Assembly (NCBI GenBank): GCA_009702525.1
Contig: WLHW01000036.1
Location: 1-12,151, forward strand
Length of the DNA stretch: 12,151 nt
Source of the DNA: Actinomycetota bacterium
GTDB lineage: Bacteria > Actinomycetota > Actinomycetes > Nanopelagicales > Nanopelagicaceae
Reading direction: 5' to 3'
The stretch's first letter is position 1; the number at the start of each line of letters is the position of its first letter. The position numbers and the translations under genes were made by a program. This document shows positions 1 through 6,911 of this stretch, in pieces. A model generated the notes under the pieces. That model searched no databases, had not been told where the DNA came from, and was given only the letters and a program-made list of their open reading frames with translations.

Positions 1-272
1 CTGAAGAAGGACGTCCACCAGCCGAGAAGGGCGCTCAGAAGAGCCAGCTCGTACTCGGTGGCCAGAAGGCTATGGGAGCGGCAGCAAGCCTCTCTTCAAT
101 CCCACAGATTGGTGCTTTCTTGAACACCAATAAGGGTGGAGCTAGCTACTGGGATTCAGCTCCAGCATATTGGACTGCAGTTCTCGTTGACGGAAAGAAT
201 CCACTTGTAGAAGCTAAGAAGCTTGCTGCAATCTGGAAGGCTAACGTCGCAGCAGGAAAGGCTGATCTCTAA
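1..272 (+). CDS. malE: Maltose/maltodextrin ABC transporter solute-binding protein, C-terminal fragment (5' end outside window)
   Basis: The reading frame is open from the left edge (first whole codon at position 3) to a TAA at 270-272, giving 89 visible residues; the real start lies outside. The visible part is the C-terminal helical end of a family 1 extracellular solute-binding protein. It has an IPQIGAF motif like the IPQMSAF of E. coli MalE, then an aromatic YWDSAPAYWTA stretch and a final helix rich in Ala and Lys. The assignment leans on context, because malF, malG and a secreted alpha-amylase follow on the same strand. The protein would capture maltodextrins outside the membrane and deliver them to MalFG. 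All nine visible lysines use AAG, a stronger codon bias than in malF, consistent with high expression. Sugar specificity cannot be judged from this fragment. Confidence 0.8.
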   Translation, partial: EEGRPPAEKGAQKSQLVLGGQKAMGAAASLSSIPQIGAFLNTNKGGASYWDSAPAYWTAVLVDGKNPLVEAKKLAAIWKANVAAGKADL

Positions 273-324
273 GAGATTTCTCTTGGAGCGTGAAAGCTAA
301 AACTTTCATGGCCTAAAAGTTCAA

Positions 325-357
325 TAGCGTGGGCGGGATTCATTCCCGCCCACGCTA
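325..357 (+). terminator. Strong intercistronic hairpin between malE and malF (attenuator or mRNA-stabilising element)
   Basis: A perfect 14-bp inverted repeat (325-338 with 344-357, arm TAGCGTGGGCGGGA) encloses a 5-nt loop TTCAT. It sits 52 nt after the malE stop and 43 nt before the malF start. No T-run follows the stem (next bases CTACTTTCAC), so it is not a canonical intrinsic terminator. By analogy with malE-malF intercistronic hairpins in other bacteria, it more likely protects the malE mRNA 3' end, or causes partial termination so that binding protein is made in excess over permease. A second weak hairpin (TGAAAG 291-296 with CTTTCA 303-308) lies just upstream. Confidence 0.75.
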
Positions 358-400
358 CTACTTTCACAATCTGCACAAATAATCAGGAAGCGGTAAGACA

Positions 401-1939
401 GTGAGCAGTATTTTTCGGGGCACATTTGCAACAGCCATCAAGATAGCAATCCTCGCGATAACCACTGCAACCTTAAGTTTATTAGCTCAGAGTGCATTCG
501 CCTCGGGTGAGAGTGCCATCGGAGCTTTTTTAATCTTTGCAATCGTTGCTCTCAATTTTACCTATTTTACAAAGTTTTCAATTCCGCTTAAATTCTTTGT
601 TCCAGGAATTCTTTTCTTTATCGCATTCGTGATCGCACCGATTATTTTTACAGTAGTCATGTCTGTTTTCAACTATCAAACTGGTAACTATATTTCTAAG
701 CCGGCCTCAATCGAACAAGTGTTAATCCTTGGTGTTGAGCCCGATGCCAACCAAACAACTTTCGATTTAGTTTCAGGTAAAGACGCTAAAGGTGACTTTG
801 CAATCCTAGTTTCTGACATAGCTAATAAAAGATTTTTTATCTCAACTCAAGATGCGATTACTGATGTAAATACAGCTGAATTAACAATTAATGAATATGG
901 TGTTGCAACGACTGCCCCTGGTTTCACAACTATTTCCGACAACGAATTGGCAACCGACGATGCTTATTCGAAGATTCGTTACAAGTATCAAGATGGGTAT
1001 TACGTAAAGATTGAGGGTCAAGGCGTAGGTGCTGTATTTAGGCAGAAAATTGCTTATGACGCCAAGACCGACACAATCAAGAACATCATTACGGGTGAGA
1101 GGTACATTAATAATGGCAAAGGTAATTACGCACTTGAAGGCTCACCTGAAAAAGTTCTAACCCCAGGCTGGCGTACACCTATTTGGTTTGAGAATTACAC
1201 GAAATTAGTAACAGATAAACGTTTCCGTACGCCGCTTATCAAAGTATTTATCTGGACTGTAGTCTTTTCGGCACTCACTGTATTAAGCACCTTCTCATTT
1301 GGCCTCTTACTAGCGCTAGCGCTTAACCGAAAGTTGCGCGGACGTCGTATATATCGCTCCATTCTGATCCTGCCCTATGCCATGCCCAGCATCATGAGTA
1401 TTTTGATTTGGGGTGGAATGTTTGATTCAGAGTTTGGTGCGATTAATAATATTTTGCACACCCATATTGCTTGGTTTTCTAGTGCAACATTTGCCCGCGC
1501 CGCGGTTTTATTAGTAAATCTTTGGCTGGGCTTCCCATACTTCTATCTCATCTGTTCTGGATCCCTTCAGGCGATTCCATCAGAGTTATTGGAGGCTGCA
1601 GCTATTGATGGCGCCAATCCACGTCAGATATTTAGGGGAATTACTTTGCCGCTGCTTTTACAGATTTTGTCACCACTTTTAATCGCTTCCTTTGCTTACA
1701 ATTTCAATAACTTCAATTTGATCTACTTGTTGACGGGTGGTGGACCGAGAAATAGCTTAGATGGTGAAGTTGCAGGTGCTACCGATATTTTGATTAGCTA
1801 CACATATCAAATCGCATTTGGCAGAGGTATGAATGACTTTGGTTTGGCCAGCGCAATCTCAGTGATTATTTTCTTACTTGTAGCATCGATTTCATTCTAT
1901 GGACTTCGTAAATCTAAAGTTATGGAGACCTTCGGATGA
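401..1939 (+). CDS. malF: Maltose/maltodextrin ABC transporter permease MalF (with long P2-type loop)
   Basis: A 512-residue inner-membrane permease that forms the translocation pore with MalG. The start is GTG at 401, with AGGAAG at 385-390 as ribosome binding site; no in-frame ATG precedes the conserved region. Hydrophobic segments lie near residues 12-34, 38-56 and 66-88. A hydrophilic loop of about 185 residues (roughly 92-278) follows, then five more membrane segments from about 281. The loop matches the size and place of the P2 domain of E. coli MalF (514 aa), which docks MalE. The second half resembles E. coli MalF closely, including the RSILILPYAMPSIMSILI region and SFAYNFNNFNLIYLLT. 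The EAA coupling motif (E398-A-A, G404, L416-P417) contacts the ATPase. The first segment looks like a signal peptide but is probably TM1. The stop overlaps the malG start (ATGA). Confidence 0.95.
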   Translation: MSSIFRGTFATAIKIAILAITTATLSLLAQSAFASGESAIGAFLIFAIVALNFTYFTKFSIPLKFFVPGILFFIAFVIAPIIFTVVMSVFNYQTGNYISKPASIEQVLILGVEPDANQTTFDLVSGKDAKGDFAILVSDIANKRFFISTQDAITDVNTAELTINEYGVATTAPGFTTISDNELATDDAYSKIRYKYQDGYYVKIEGQGVGAVFRQKIAYDAKTDTIKNIITGERYINNGKGNYALEGSPEKVLTPGWRTPIWFENYTKLVTDKRFRTPLIKVFIWTVVFSALTVLSTFSFGLLLALALNRKLRGRRIYRSILILPYAMPSIMSILIWGGMFDSEFGAINNILHTHIAWFSSATFARAAVLLVNLWLGFPYFYLICSGSLQAIPSELLEAAAIDGANPRQIFRGITLPLLLQILSPLLIASFAYNFNNFNLIYLLTGGGPRNSLDGEVAGATDILISYTYQIAFGRGMNDFGLASAISVIIFLLVASISFYGLRKSKVMETFG

Positions 1940-2787
1940 GTAAGTGGCTGAGAGAAAATTTATGGCGTCACGCATTCGCAACCTCAATGTGTATCTTTTC
2001 CTTATTCCCTCTTTACTTAGTGGTGCTTTCATCATTTAAGTCGAGTGGAAGCCTTCAGTTAGACTCGTTTGTGCCGAAAGAACTTTCATGGGACAACTAC
2101 AAGATGCTCTTTTCGTCGCCCAAGATTCCATTTTTGTCATGGGTAAAGAACTCTCTAATTATTTCTTCCGTAGTGGCGATCAGCTCAGTAGTTGTCGGTG
2201 CCGCCTCAGCTTTTGCATTTAGTCGCCTTAAGTTCAAAGGCAAGAAATTTGGCATTCAATTACTGCTTCTTGTACAGATGTTTCCTGCCGTTCTTGCGCT
2301 CTCAGCCGTATACGTAATCATGGAGCGCGTGTACTCGTTTGCCCCAAGTATTGGTCTAGGTAGCCAAGCGGGCTTGATTCTCGTCTACTTGGGCGGCTCA
2401 ATGGGCGTGAATATCTGGTTACTCAAAGGCTTCGTGGATTCAATTCCCGCAGAGCTTGATGAAGCGGCCAAGATCGATGGCGCAAGCCCAGTTCAGACCT
2501 ACTGGTTAATTTTTATTCCCCTTGCAACACCAGTGCTTGCCGTTGTTTGTTTGCTTAGCTTCATTGGAACCTTTAATGAGTTCATTGTTGCTCGATTATT
2601 CTTAGTCGAAATGCAAGGTCGTACCGTTGCTGTTGGTTTACAACAGTTCATTGGCGGACAATATGCTTCTAACTGGGGAGCTTTTGCGGCTGGATCAATC
2701 TTGGCTTCGATTCCAATTGTGATTATCTTCTTGTCACTTCAAAAGTACATCGTGAACGGGCTCACTGCCGGATCCGTAAAGGGATAA
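1936..2787 (+). CDS. malG: Maltose/maltodextrin ABC transporter permease MalG
   Basis: A 283-residue membrane permease, partner of MalF. Its ATG overlaps the malF stop by 4 nt (ATGA, 1936-1939), so the two are probably translationally coupled. Six hydrophobic segments are visible, the first at about residues 13-34 and the last near 253-272. The EAA motif reads EAAKIDG from E176, followed by P185 and I194-P195, and would bind the ATPase. The C-terminus VNGLTAGSVKG is nearly the same as the E. coli MalG tail, which reaches into the MalK dimer interface. This supports maltose-type specificity over a generic sugar permease. No malK/msiK gene lies in the window; a shared ATPase encoded elsewhere is the usual actinobacterial solution. 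The gene ends with three consecutive in-frame stops (TAA TAG TGA, 2785-2793). Confidence 0.95.
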   Translation: MSKWLRENLWRHAFATSMCIFSLFPLYLVVLSSFKSSGSLQLDSFVPKELSWDNYKMLFSSPKIPFLSWVKNSLIISSVVAISSVVVGAASAFAFSRLKFKGKKFGIQLLLLVQMFPAVLALSAVYVIMERVYSFAPSIGLGSQAGLILVYLGGSMGVNIWLLKGFVDSIPAELDEAAKIDGASPVQTYWLIFIPLATPVLAVVCLLSFIGTFNEFIVARLFLVEMQGRTVAVGLQQFIGGQYASNWGAFAAGSILASIPIVIIFLSLQKYIVNGLTAGSVKG

Positions 2788-2789
2788 TA

Positions 2790-4745
2790 GTGAAGCGCAA
2801 AGGCGCTGTTGCACTATTTATTTGTGCACTTTTATCGATCTCGACCTTATCTTTTGCCGCTACTCCAACGTCGACAAAAGTTGGCTTGAGTAAAGACATA
2901 ATTTATTTCCTTATGCCTGATCGATACAAAGATGGCGATAAAAGTAATAATAATATTGGTGGCTTTAACGAAACATTGACCGCCTTTAATCACGGCGGAG
3001 ATTTAAAGGGCTTGACAGGTACATGTCTTCCTGGAGATGACGGTTTAGCCCGTATTAAGTCGCTAGGTTTTACGGCAGTCTGGTTAACACCAGTAGTTAC
3101 GCAACAAGAGGCGATTAGCGCAGGATCTGGGTATCACGGTTATTGGGGAGTTGATTTTCTCAATGTAGATCCGCACTTAGGCACAAATGAAGATATGGCA
3201 AAGTTTTCCGCGTGTGCTAAAAAACTTGGTTTGAAAATTATTTTAGACATAGTTACCAATCACACGGGTGATGTAATTAAGTATCACGGTACGCAGGCTT
3301 ATATTCCAGAAGAGTCAAAAAATCTAAAGAAGCCAGCGTGGCTAAACAATCTCAATAACTATCACAACGTCGGCGACATGAATAGCTGCTGGGGAGTGGG
3401 CAACTGCACCAAAATAGGTGATTTCTATGGCTTAGATGATCTTGCAACTGAAAAGCCTCAAGTATGGCAAGGCTGGGGGCAGGTGTACTCAAAGTGGCTA
3501 ACCGATTATGGTTTAGCTGGCTTCAGAGTTGATACCGCTCGACATGTGGACGATAACTTCTTTAAGAATTGGTCGCCGCTTATTCATAGCTCAGCCTCAA
3601 GTGTAGGTATCAAAAATTTTACTATTTTCGGTGAAGTTTACGATTACAGCCCGTTTAACTTAATGGAGTATGTGCGTCGTAACAAGATTCAAACAATTTT
3701 AGATTTCCCTTTTCAAGCAAGTGCCACAGAGTTTGCATCAGGGTATTCAAATGCACCAACGATGTCCATGCTTTTTGAAAATGATGACTATTACACCAGT
3801 GCAACGTCTTCTGCTAGCAACCTGGTTACTTTCTTAGGTAATCACGACGTTGGTCGCGTCGGCTTTATCATTGGGAATAAGCGAATTCAGAAAACAAGTC
3901 AACTTCTACCACGAGCTAACTTAGCTAACGCCTTGTTGTATTTCACACGGGGAATTCCCGTTGTTTACTACGGTGATGAAGTTGGAATGACGGGAACTAA
4001 CACTGGTAAAGATCAGTTTGCACGGCAGGATATGTTTGCTACACAAGTAGATATCTGGAAAACCGAACCTAGAATTGGCGGTGCACCCATTGGAAATGGT
4101 GATGCTTTCCAAGCTACAAGCACTAGTCCAATTGCAGCCTACTTAAAGCAGATCTCTGAATTGCGCACATCTAATCCTGGGTTAGCTAATGGTGTAATGC
4201 TGGAGCGATACTCCAAGAACTCTATTTTTGTGGTGTCAAAGAAGGATGCTAAAGAAAACCATGAGTATGTAGTGGCATTTAATAACTCTGATACTGATGA
4301 GGTTGTAGATATAACGTCGGCTACATCCAACGGTGGCTGGCAGTTATTACTGGGCCAGTCAGAAGTTACGGCTTCGGCAAATAAGCTCAGTTTTAACGTT
4401 CCCGCACTCTCTACCGTGATTTTTAAGGCTAATAACCCGATTGATGTTGTTGCCACCAAAGTAGGCAAACTGACTATTCACGCCGATGATTTGACTGGCT
4501 TTTACCAGGTCAAAGCGGGAATCACCTCGGCAGATTTATTATCCGTCGAGTTCTTTGTGCGAGTAGCCGGTACAACAAAATGGATTTCTCAGGGAGTAGA
4601 TACAACGGCTCCCTATAGTGTTTTTCTAGATCCGCGTGATTATCTAAAGAAAAAGATTGAAATCAAAGCAGTTGCAACGAATTCTGAGGGCACCACCTTC
4701 ACGCTACCAACAATTAAATTTACGATGCCAGCCAAAAGCGCATAG
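2790..4745 (+). CDS. Secreted GH13 alpha-amylase family glycosidase with C-terminal Ig-like domain
   Basis: A 651-residue enzyme expected to hydrolyse alpha-1,4-glucan outside the cell and feed the adjacent MalEFG importer. The GTG start (2790) lies 2 nt after the malG stop, with AAAGGGA at 2778-2784 as ribosome binding site. Residues 1-23 form a Sec signal peptide (MKRK, hydrophobic core, cleavage near SFA/AT). GH13 region I is DIVTNH (153-158). Region II is GFRVDTARH with nucleophile D248, region III has acid/base E282, and region IV is NHD with D353. Domain B (about 158-230) carries C200 and C206; C79 and C142 may also form disulfides. A beta-sandwich follows the barrel (about 465-545), then an Ig-like domain (about 555-648) of a type found at the end of actinobacterial amylases. 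The start YFLMPDRYKDGD resembles neopullulanase/cyclomaltodextrinase-type enzymes, so amylase versus maltodextrin hydrolase is open. The 3' end overlaps the convergent esterase by 26 bp. Confidence 0.93.
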   Translation: MKRKGAVALFICALLSISTLSFAATPTSTKVGLSKDIIYFLMPDRYKDGDKSNNNIGGFNETLTAFNHGGDLKGLTGTCLPGDDGLARIKSLGFTAVWLTPVVTQQEAISAGSGYHGYWGVDFLNVDPHLGTNEDMAKFSACAKKLGLKIILDIVTNHTGDVIKYHGTQAYIPEESKNLKKPAWLNNLNNYHNVGDMNSCWGVGNCTKIGDFYGLDDLATEKPQVWQGWGQVYSKWLTDYGLAGFRVDTARHVDDNFFKNWSPLIHSSASSVGIKNFTIFGEVYDYSPFNLMEYVRRNKIQTILDFPFQASATEFASGYSNAPTMSMLFENDDYYTSATSSASNLVTFLGNHDVGRVGFIIGNKRIQKTSQLLPRANLANALLYFTRGIPVVYYGDEVGMTGTNTGKDQFARQDMFATQVDIWKTEPRIGGAPIGNGDAFQATSTSPIAAYLKQISELRTSNPGLANGVMLERYSKNSIFVVSKKDAKENHEYVVAFNNSDTDEVVDITSATSNGGWQLLLGQSEVTASANKLSFNVPALSTVIFKANNPIDVVATKVGKLTIHADDLTGFYQVKAGITSADLLSVEFFVRVAGTTKWISQGVDTTAPYSVFLDPRDYLKKKIEIKAVATNSEGTTFTLPTIKFTMPAKSA

Positions 4746-5529
4746 GTTGATCTAAATACTTTGCCCATGAACGCTCGTTGTGACCGCTTCGGTTATAGAC
4801 CTTGCTAACAAAGTCGTGGTTTTTGTAGCCACGCGCACGAAGAAGTTCATCGGCATAGATTTGAAATGGTGCATAGGCAGCATCTAAGCCTTTAGTTCCA
4901 TGACTCATCCAAATTTTGTGCTGACCAGGGTTTGGAAGTGATCCAATAGTTGCCTCTACTAATCCGTTGCCAGCAAATGGCCAATGAGGGGAAAGTGCAA
5001 GAGCAGTCAAGAATTTAGTTGGATTCTCGCCAAGTGCATAGAGAGTGTTTAATCCACCCATACTTGAACCGATCATTGCAGTGCGAGCAGGTGATACGTG
5101 TGGTGCAATTGCCGGAACGATGTCATCAAATATTTGCGCTAAGTATTGATCACTCTCAAGTTTGTCGGCGACTAAAATATCCTTGAAATCTTTATGTACT
5201 TCAAGGCCTTCACGAAAATAACGCGCTGGAGTCAGATCCTTTCCTCTACCCCAAGGATTCTCTTTCGTCTGGCTGTGCCATACCCCAATAATTGCAGGGG
5301 GATTAATGCCCAATGGTGCGCTGACTCGCAGCGCTGATTGCGCCATTTTCCATGTTTGGTGGCGGTGAGTAGATGTTGTGCCATCAAAAATATTTTGCCC
5401 ATCATGTGCGATGAGTAGGTGCGTAGCTGGTTGCTTAGGGAGCCAATAGTCGACTGTGCGGCTGCCGAATTGAACACGTTTAACTTCGCCCGGAACTCCA
5501 CGGATTTGAAAGCGCTTAATCTCATTCAT
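4720..5529 (-). CDS. Alpha/beta hydrolase, esterase D / enterochelin esterase-like family
   Basis: A 269-residue putative esterase (PF00756-type). It shows LLIAHDGQNIFD near residues 38-49, typical of this family, and the nucleophile elbow GSSMGG (154-159) with S156 as catalytic serine. The likely acid is D216 (in HGTKGLD) and the likely base is H250 (in SGHNERSW). No signal peptide is visible, so it is probably cytoplasmic. The substrate is unknown: relatives act on ferric siderophore esters, S-formylglutathione or acylated sugars, and nothing here decides. It is convergent with the amylase (3' ends overlap 26 bp) and divergent from the photolyase (17 bp between start codons). The ATG has no Shine-Dalgarno upstream; a TAGATT hexamer 8 nt before it suggests a leaderless mRNA. 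Proximity to the amylase makes a carbohydrate-ester role possible but unproven. Confidence 0.85.
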   Translation of the reverse strand: MNEIKRFQIRGVPGEVKRVQFGSRTVDYWLPKQPATHLLIAHDGQNIFDGTTSTHRHQTWKMAQSALRVSAPLGINPPAIIGVWHSQTKENPWGRGKDLTPARYFREGLEVHKDFKDILVADKLESDQYLAQIFDDIVPAIAPHVSPARTAMIGSSMGGLNTLYALGENPTKFLTALALSPHWPFAGNGLVEATIGSLPNPGQHKIWMSHGTKGLDAAYAPFQIYADELLRARGYKNHDFVSKVYNRSGHNERSWAKYLDQPMRFWLAS

Positions 5530-5546
5530 AATGGTTAAATCTACCC
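5530..5546. promoter_or_regulatory. 17-bp divergent start region with probable overlapping leaderless -10 elements
   Basis: Only 17 bp separate the esterase ATG (5527-5529, - strand) from the photolyase ATG (5547-5549, + strand). Neither gene has a Shine-Dalgarno sequence. On the + strand TTAAAT (5535-5540) stands 6 nt before the photolyase ATG. On the - strand TAGATT (5543 to 5538) stands 8 nt before the esterase ATG. Both fit the -10 to +1 distance of leaderless transcripts, common in Actinobacteria, and the two hexamers overlap. Any -35 regions must lie inside the opposite coding sequence. This is inferred from sequence only. Confidence 0.5.
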
Positions 5547-6911
5547 ATGTCTGAGCCTAAAAGGAGCATTATCTGGTTTCGTCGTGATCTGCGGATCACT
5601 GACCACCCTGCACTTTTAGAGGCCATCGCGAGTAGTGATGAAGTAGTTCCAGTTTTTATTTTGGATAAGAATCTGATCGGCCAATCAGGAAGCAAACGTC
5701 TTGCGTATTTAGGCGCTTCACTTCGAGCTTTAGATGATTCACTAGGTAATTCATTGCATGTAATGGTGGGTGATCAAGTAGAAGTTCTACAGAGTTTAAT
5801 TAAACGATACAACGTCTCAGCCGTACATATCTCCAAAGAATTTGAACCCTATGGAGCTGCGCGCGATGAACGAGTTGCGGCTGCGGGGATTCCACTTATC
5901 GCTACGGGTAGCCCTTACGCAGTTGCACCAGGACGAGTTGTAAAACCAAGTGATTCAACGCCCTACAAGGTCTATACGCCCTTCTACCGGGCTTGGTGTG
6001 TTCATGGATGGCGAAAACCAGTTGCTGCGCCAAAGAAAATACTGTGCGCAACACCAACGGATAGCGATAGGAATTTTCCTGATTGGAAAACTCCAGATGG
6101 CACCACGATTTCAGTAGCTGGTGAAAAAGCAGCGTTGGCACGATGGGCATACTTTAAGAAAAACGGACTTGATAGTTATAACGAGGCTCGAAATATTCCG
6201 GGCATAGATGGGACTAGTAAACTCGGAGCCCATTTGAAGTGGGGAGAGATTCACCCGCGCACATTATTGGCAGATTGCGGAGAGAGTAAAGCACATGACG
6301 TTTTTCGCAAAGAGATAGCATGGCGAGAGTTTTATGCCGATGTACTTTTTAATAACCCTGGTACTGGCACTGAGTATTACGCACCGCGCTTTGCCGACAT
6401 GCGATACAACCAGCCAGATGAAAAATTTGATGCCTGGAAAGCTGGAATGACTGGCTATCCATTTGTAGATGCCGCGATGCGTCAATTAGTTCAAGAGGGT
6501 TGGATGCATAACCGCACGCGTATGGTGGTGGCCTCTTTTTTAGTTAAAGACTTGCACCTTGAATGGCAGTTAGGTGCCGATTTCTTTATGGAGCATTTAG
6601 TTGATTATGACGTGGCTTCAAATGCACATGGTTGGCAGTGGACTGCAGGCACGGGTACCGATGCCTCCCCTTATTACCGGGTATTTAACCCGATCGAGCA
6701 GGGCAAGCGTTTTGATGAGAATGGCGATTACATACGTCGGTACGTTCCAGAGTTAGCCCAATTGCCGGCGTCACAGATTCATGAGCCATGGTTATATCCA
6801 AACAATAGTTCGTATCCTGATCGAATTGTTGATCACGCTGTTGAGCGTCTTGAATCGTTGGAGCGTTTGAAAGAGATCAAAGCCGACAAACTCCCAGACC
6901 CTCGCGCTTAG
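5547..6911 (+). CDS. phrB: Deoxyribodipyrimidine photolyase (class I, cryptochrome/photolyase family)
   Basis: A 454-residue flavoprotein that repairs UV-induced cyclobutane pyrimidine dimers with blue light; E. coli PhrB has 472 residues. The N-terminal Rossmann-like antenna domain opens with IIWFRRDLRITDHPAL (near residues 8-23). The C-terminal helical FAD domain (about 200-430) contains WREFYADVLF, the FAD-binding stretch MHNRTRMVVASFLVKD, and GWQWTAGTGTDASPYYRVFNP-type residues from W363 and W365 on. These are the strongest family signatures and resemble class I CPD photolyases. The antenna chromophore (MTHF or 8-HDF/F0) cannot be read from sequence by eye. The ATG at 5547 directly precedes the conserved N-terminus and lacks a ribosome binding site, as for a leaderless gene. 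The 3' end overlaps the convergent GGDEF gene by 35 bp. A photolyase fits a sunlit surface-water organism. Confidence 0.92.
   Translation: MSEPKRSIIWFRRDLRITDHPALLEAIASSDEVVPVFILDKNLIGQSGSKRLAYLGASLRALDDSLGNSLHVMVGDQVEVLQSLIKRYNVSAVHISKEFEPYGAARDERVAAAGIPLIATGSPYAVAPGRVVKPSDSTPYKVYTPFYRAWCVHGWRKPVAAPKKILCATPTDSDRNFPDWKTPDGTTISVAGEKAALARWAYFKKNGLDSYNEARNIPGIDGTSKLGAHLKWGEIHPRTLLADCGESKAHDVFRKEIAWREFYADVLFNNPGTGTEYYAPRFADMRYNQPDEKFDAWKAGMTGYPFVDAAMRQLVQEGWMHNRTRMVVASFLVKDLHLEWQLGADFFMEHLVDYDVASNAHGWQWTAGTGTDASPYYRVFNPIEQGKRFDENGDYIRRYVPELAQLPASQIHEPWLYPNNSSYPDRIVDHAVERLESLERLKEIKADKLPDPRA

Noticed and set aside
378..383. AATAAT as a -10 for a separate malF promoter
   Set aside because: No -35-like sequence lies 16-18 nt upstream, and the A at position 1 is a poor match. 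Co-transcription from malE is simpler.
2820..2830. Possible lipoprotein signal (Cys12) in the amylase leader
   Set aside because: The residues before Cys12 are L-F-I, not a lipobox with G/A/S at -1, and the Cys sits inside the hydrophobic core with a good SPI site at residue 23.
4139..4468. 109-codon open frame on the - strand inside the amylase gene
   Set aside because: Antisense shadow of the beta-sandwich region of the amylase; no family features and no ribosome binding site.
5232..5525. 97-codon - strand open frame within the esterase gene
   Set aside because: Same strand but a different frame from the esterase, which carries the catalytic motifs; it is a frame shadow.
5531..5554. ATG at 5531 just before the photolyase start, as an alternative start or upstream ORF
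   Set aside because: It is out of frame with the photolyase and ends at TGA 5552-5554 after seven codons. Without a ribosome binding site it is probably chance.
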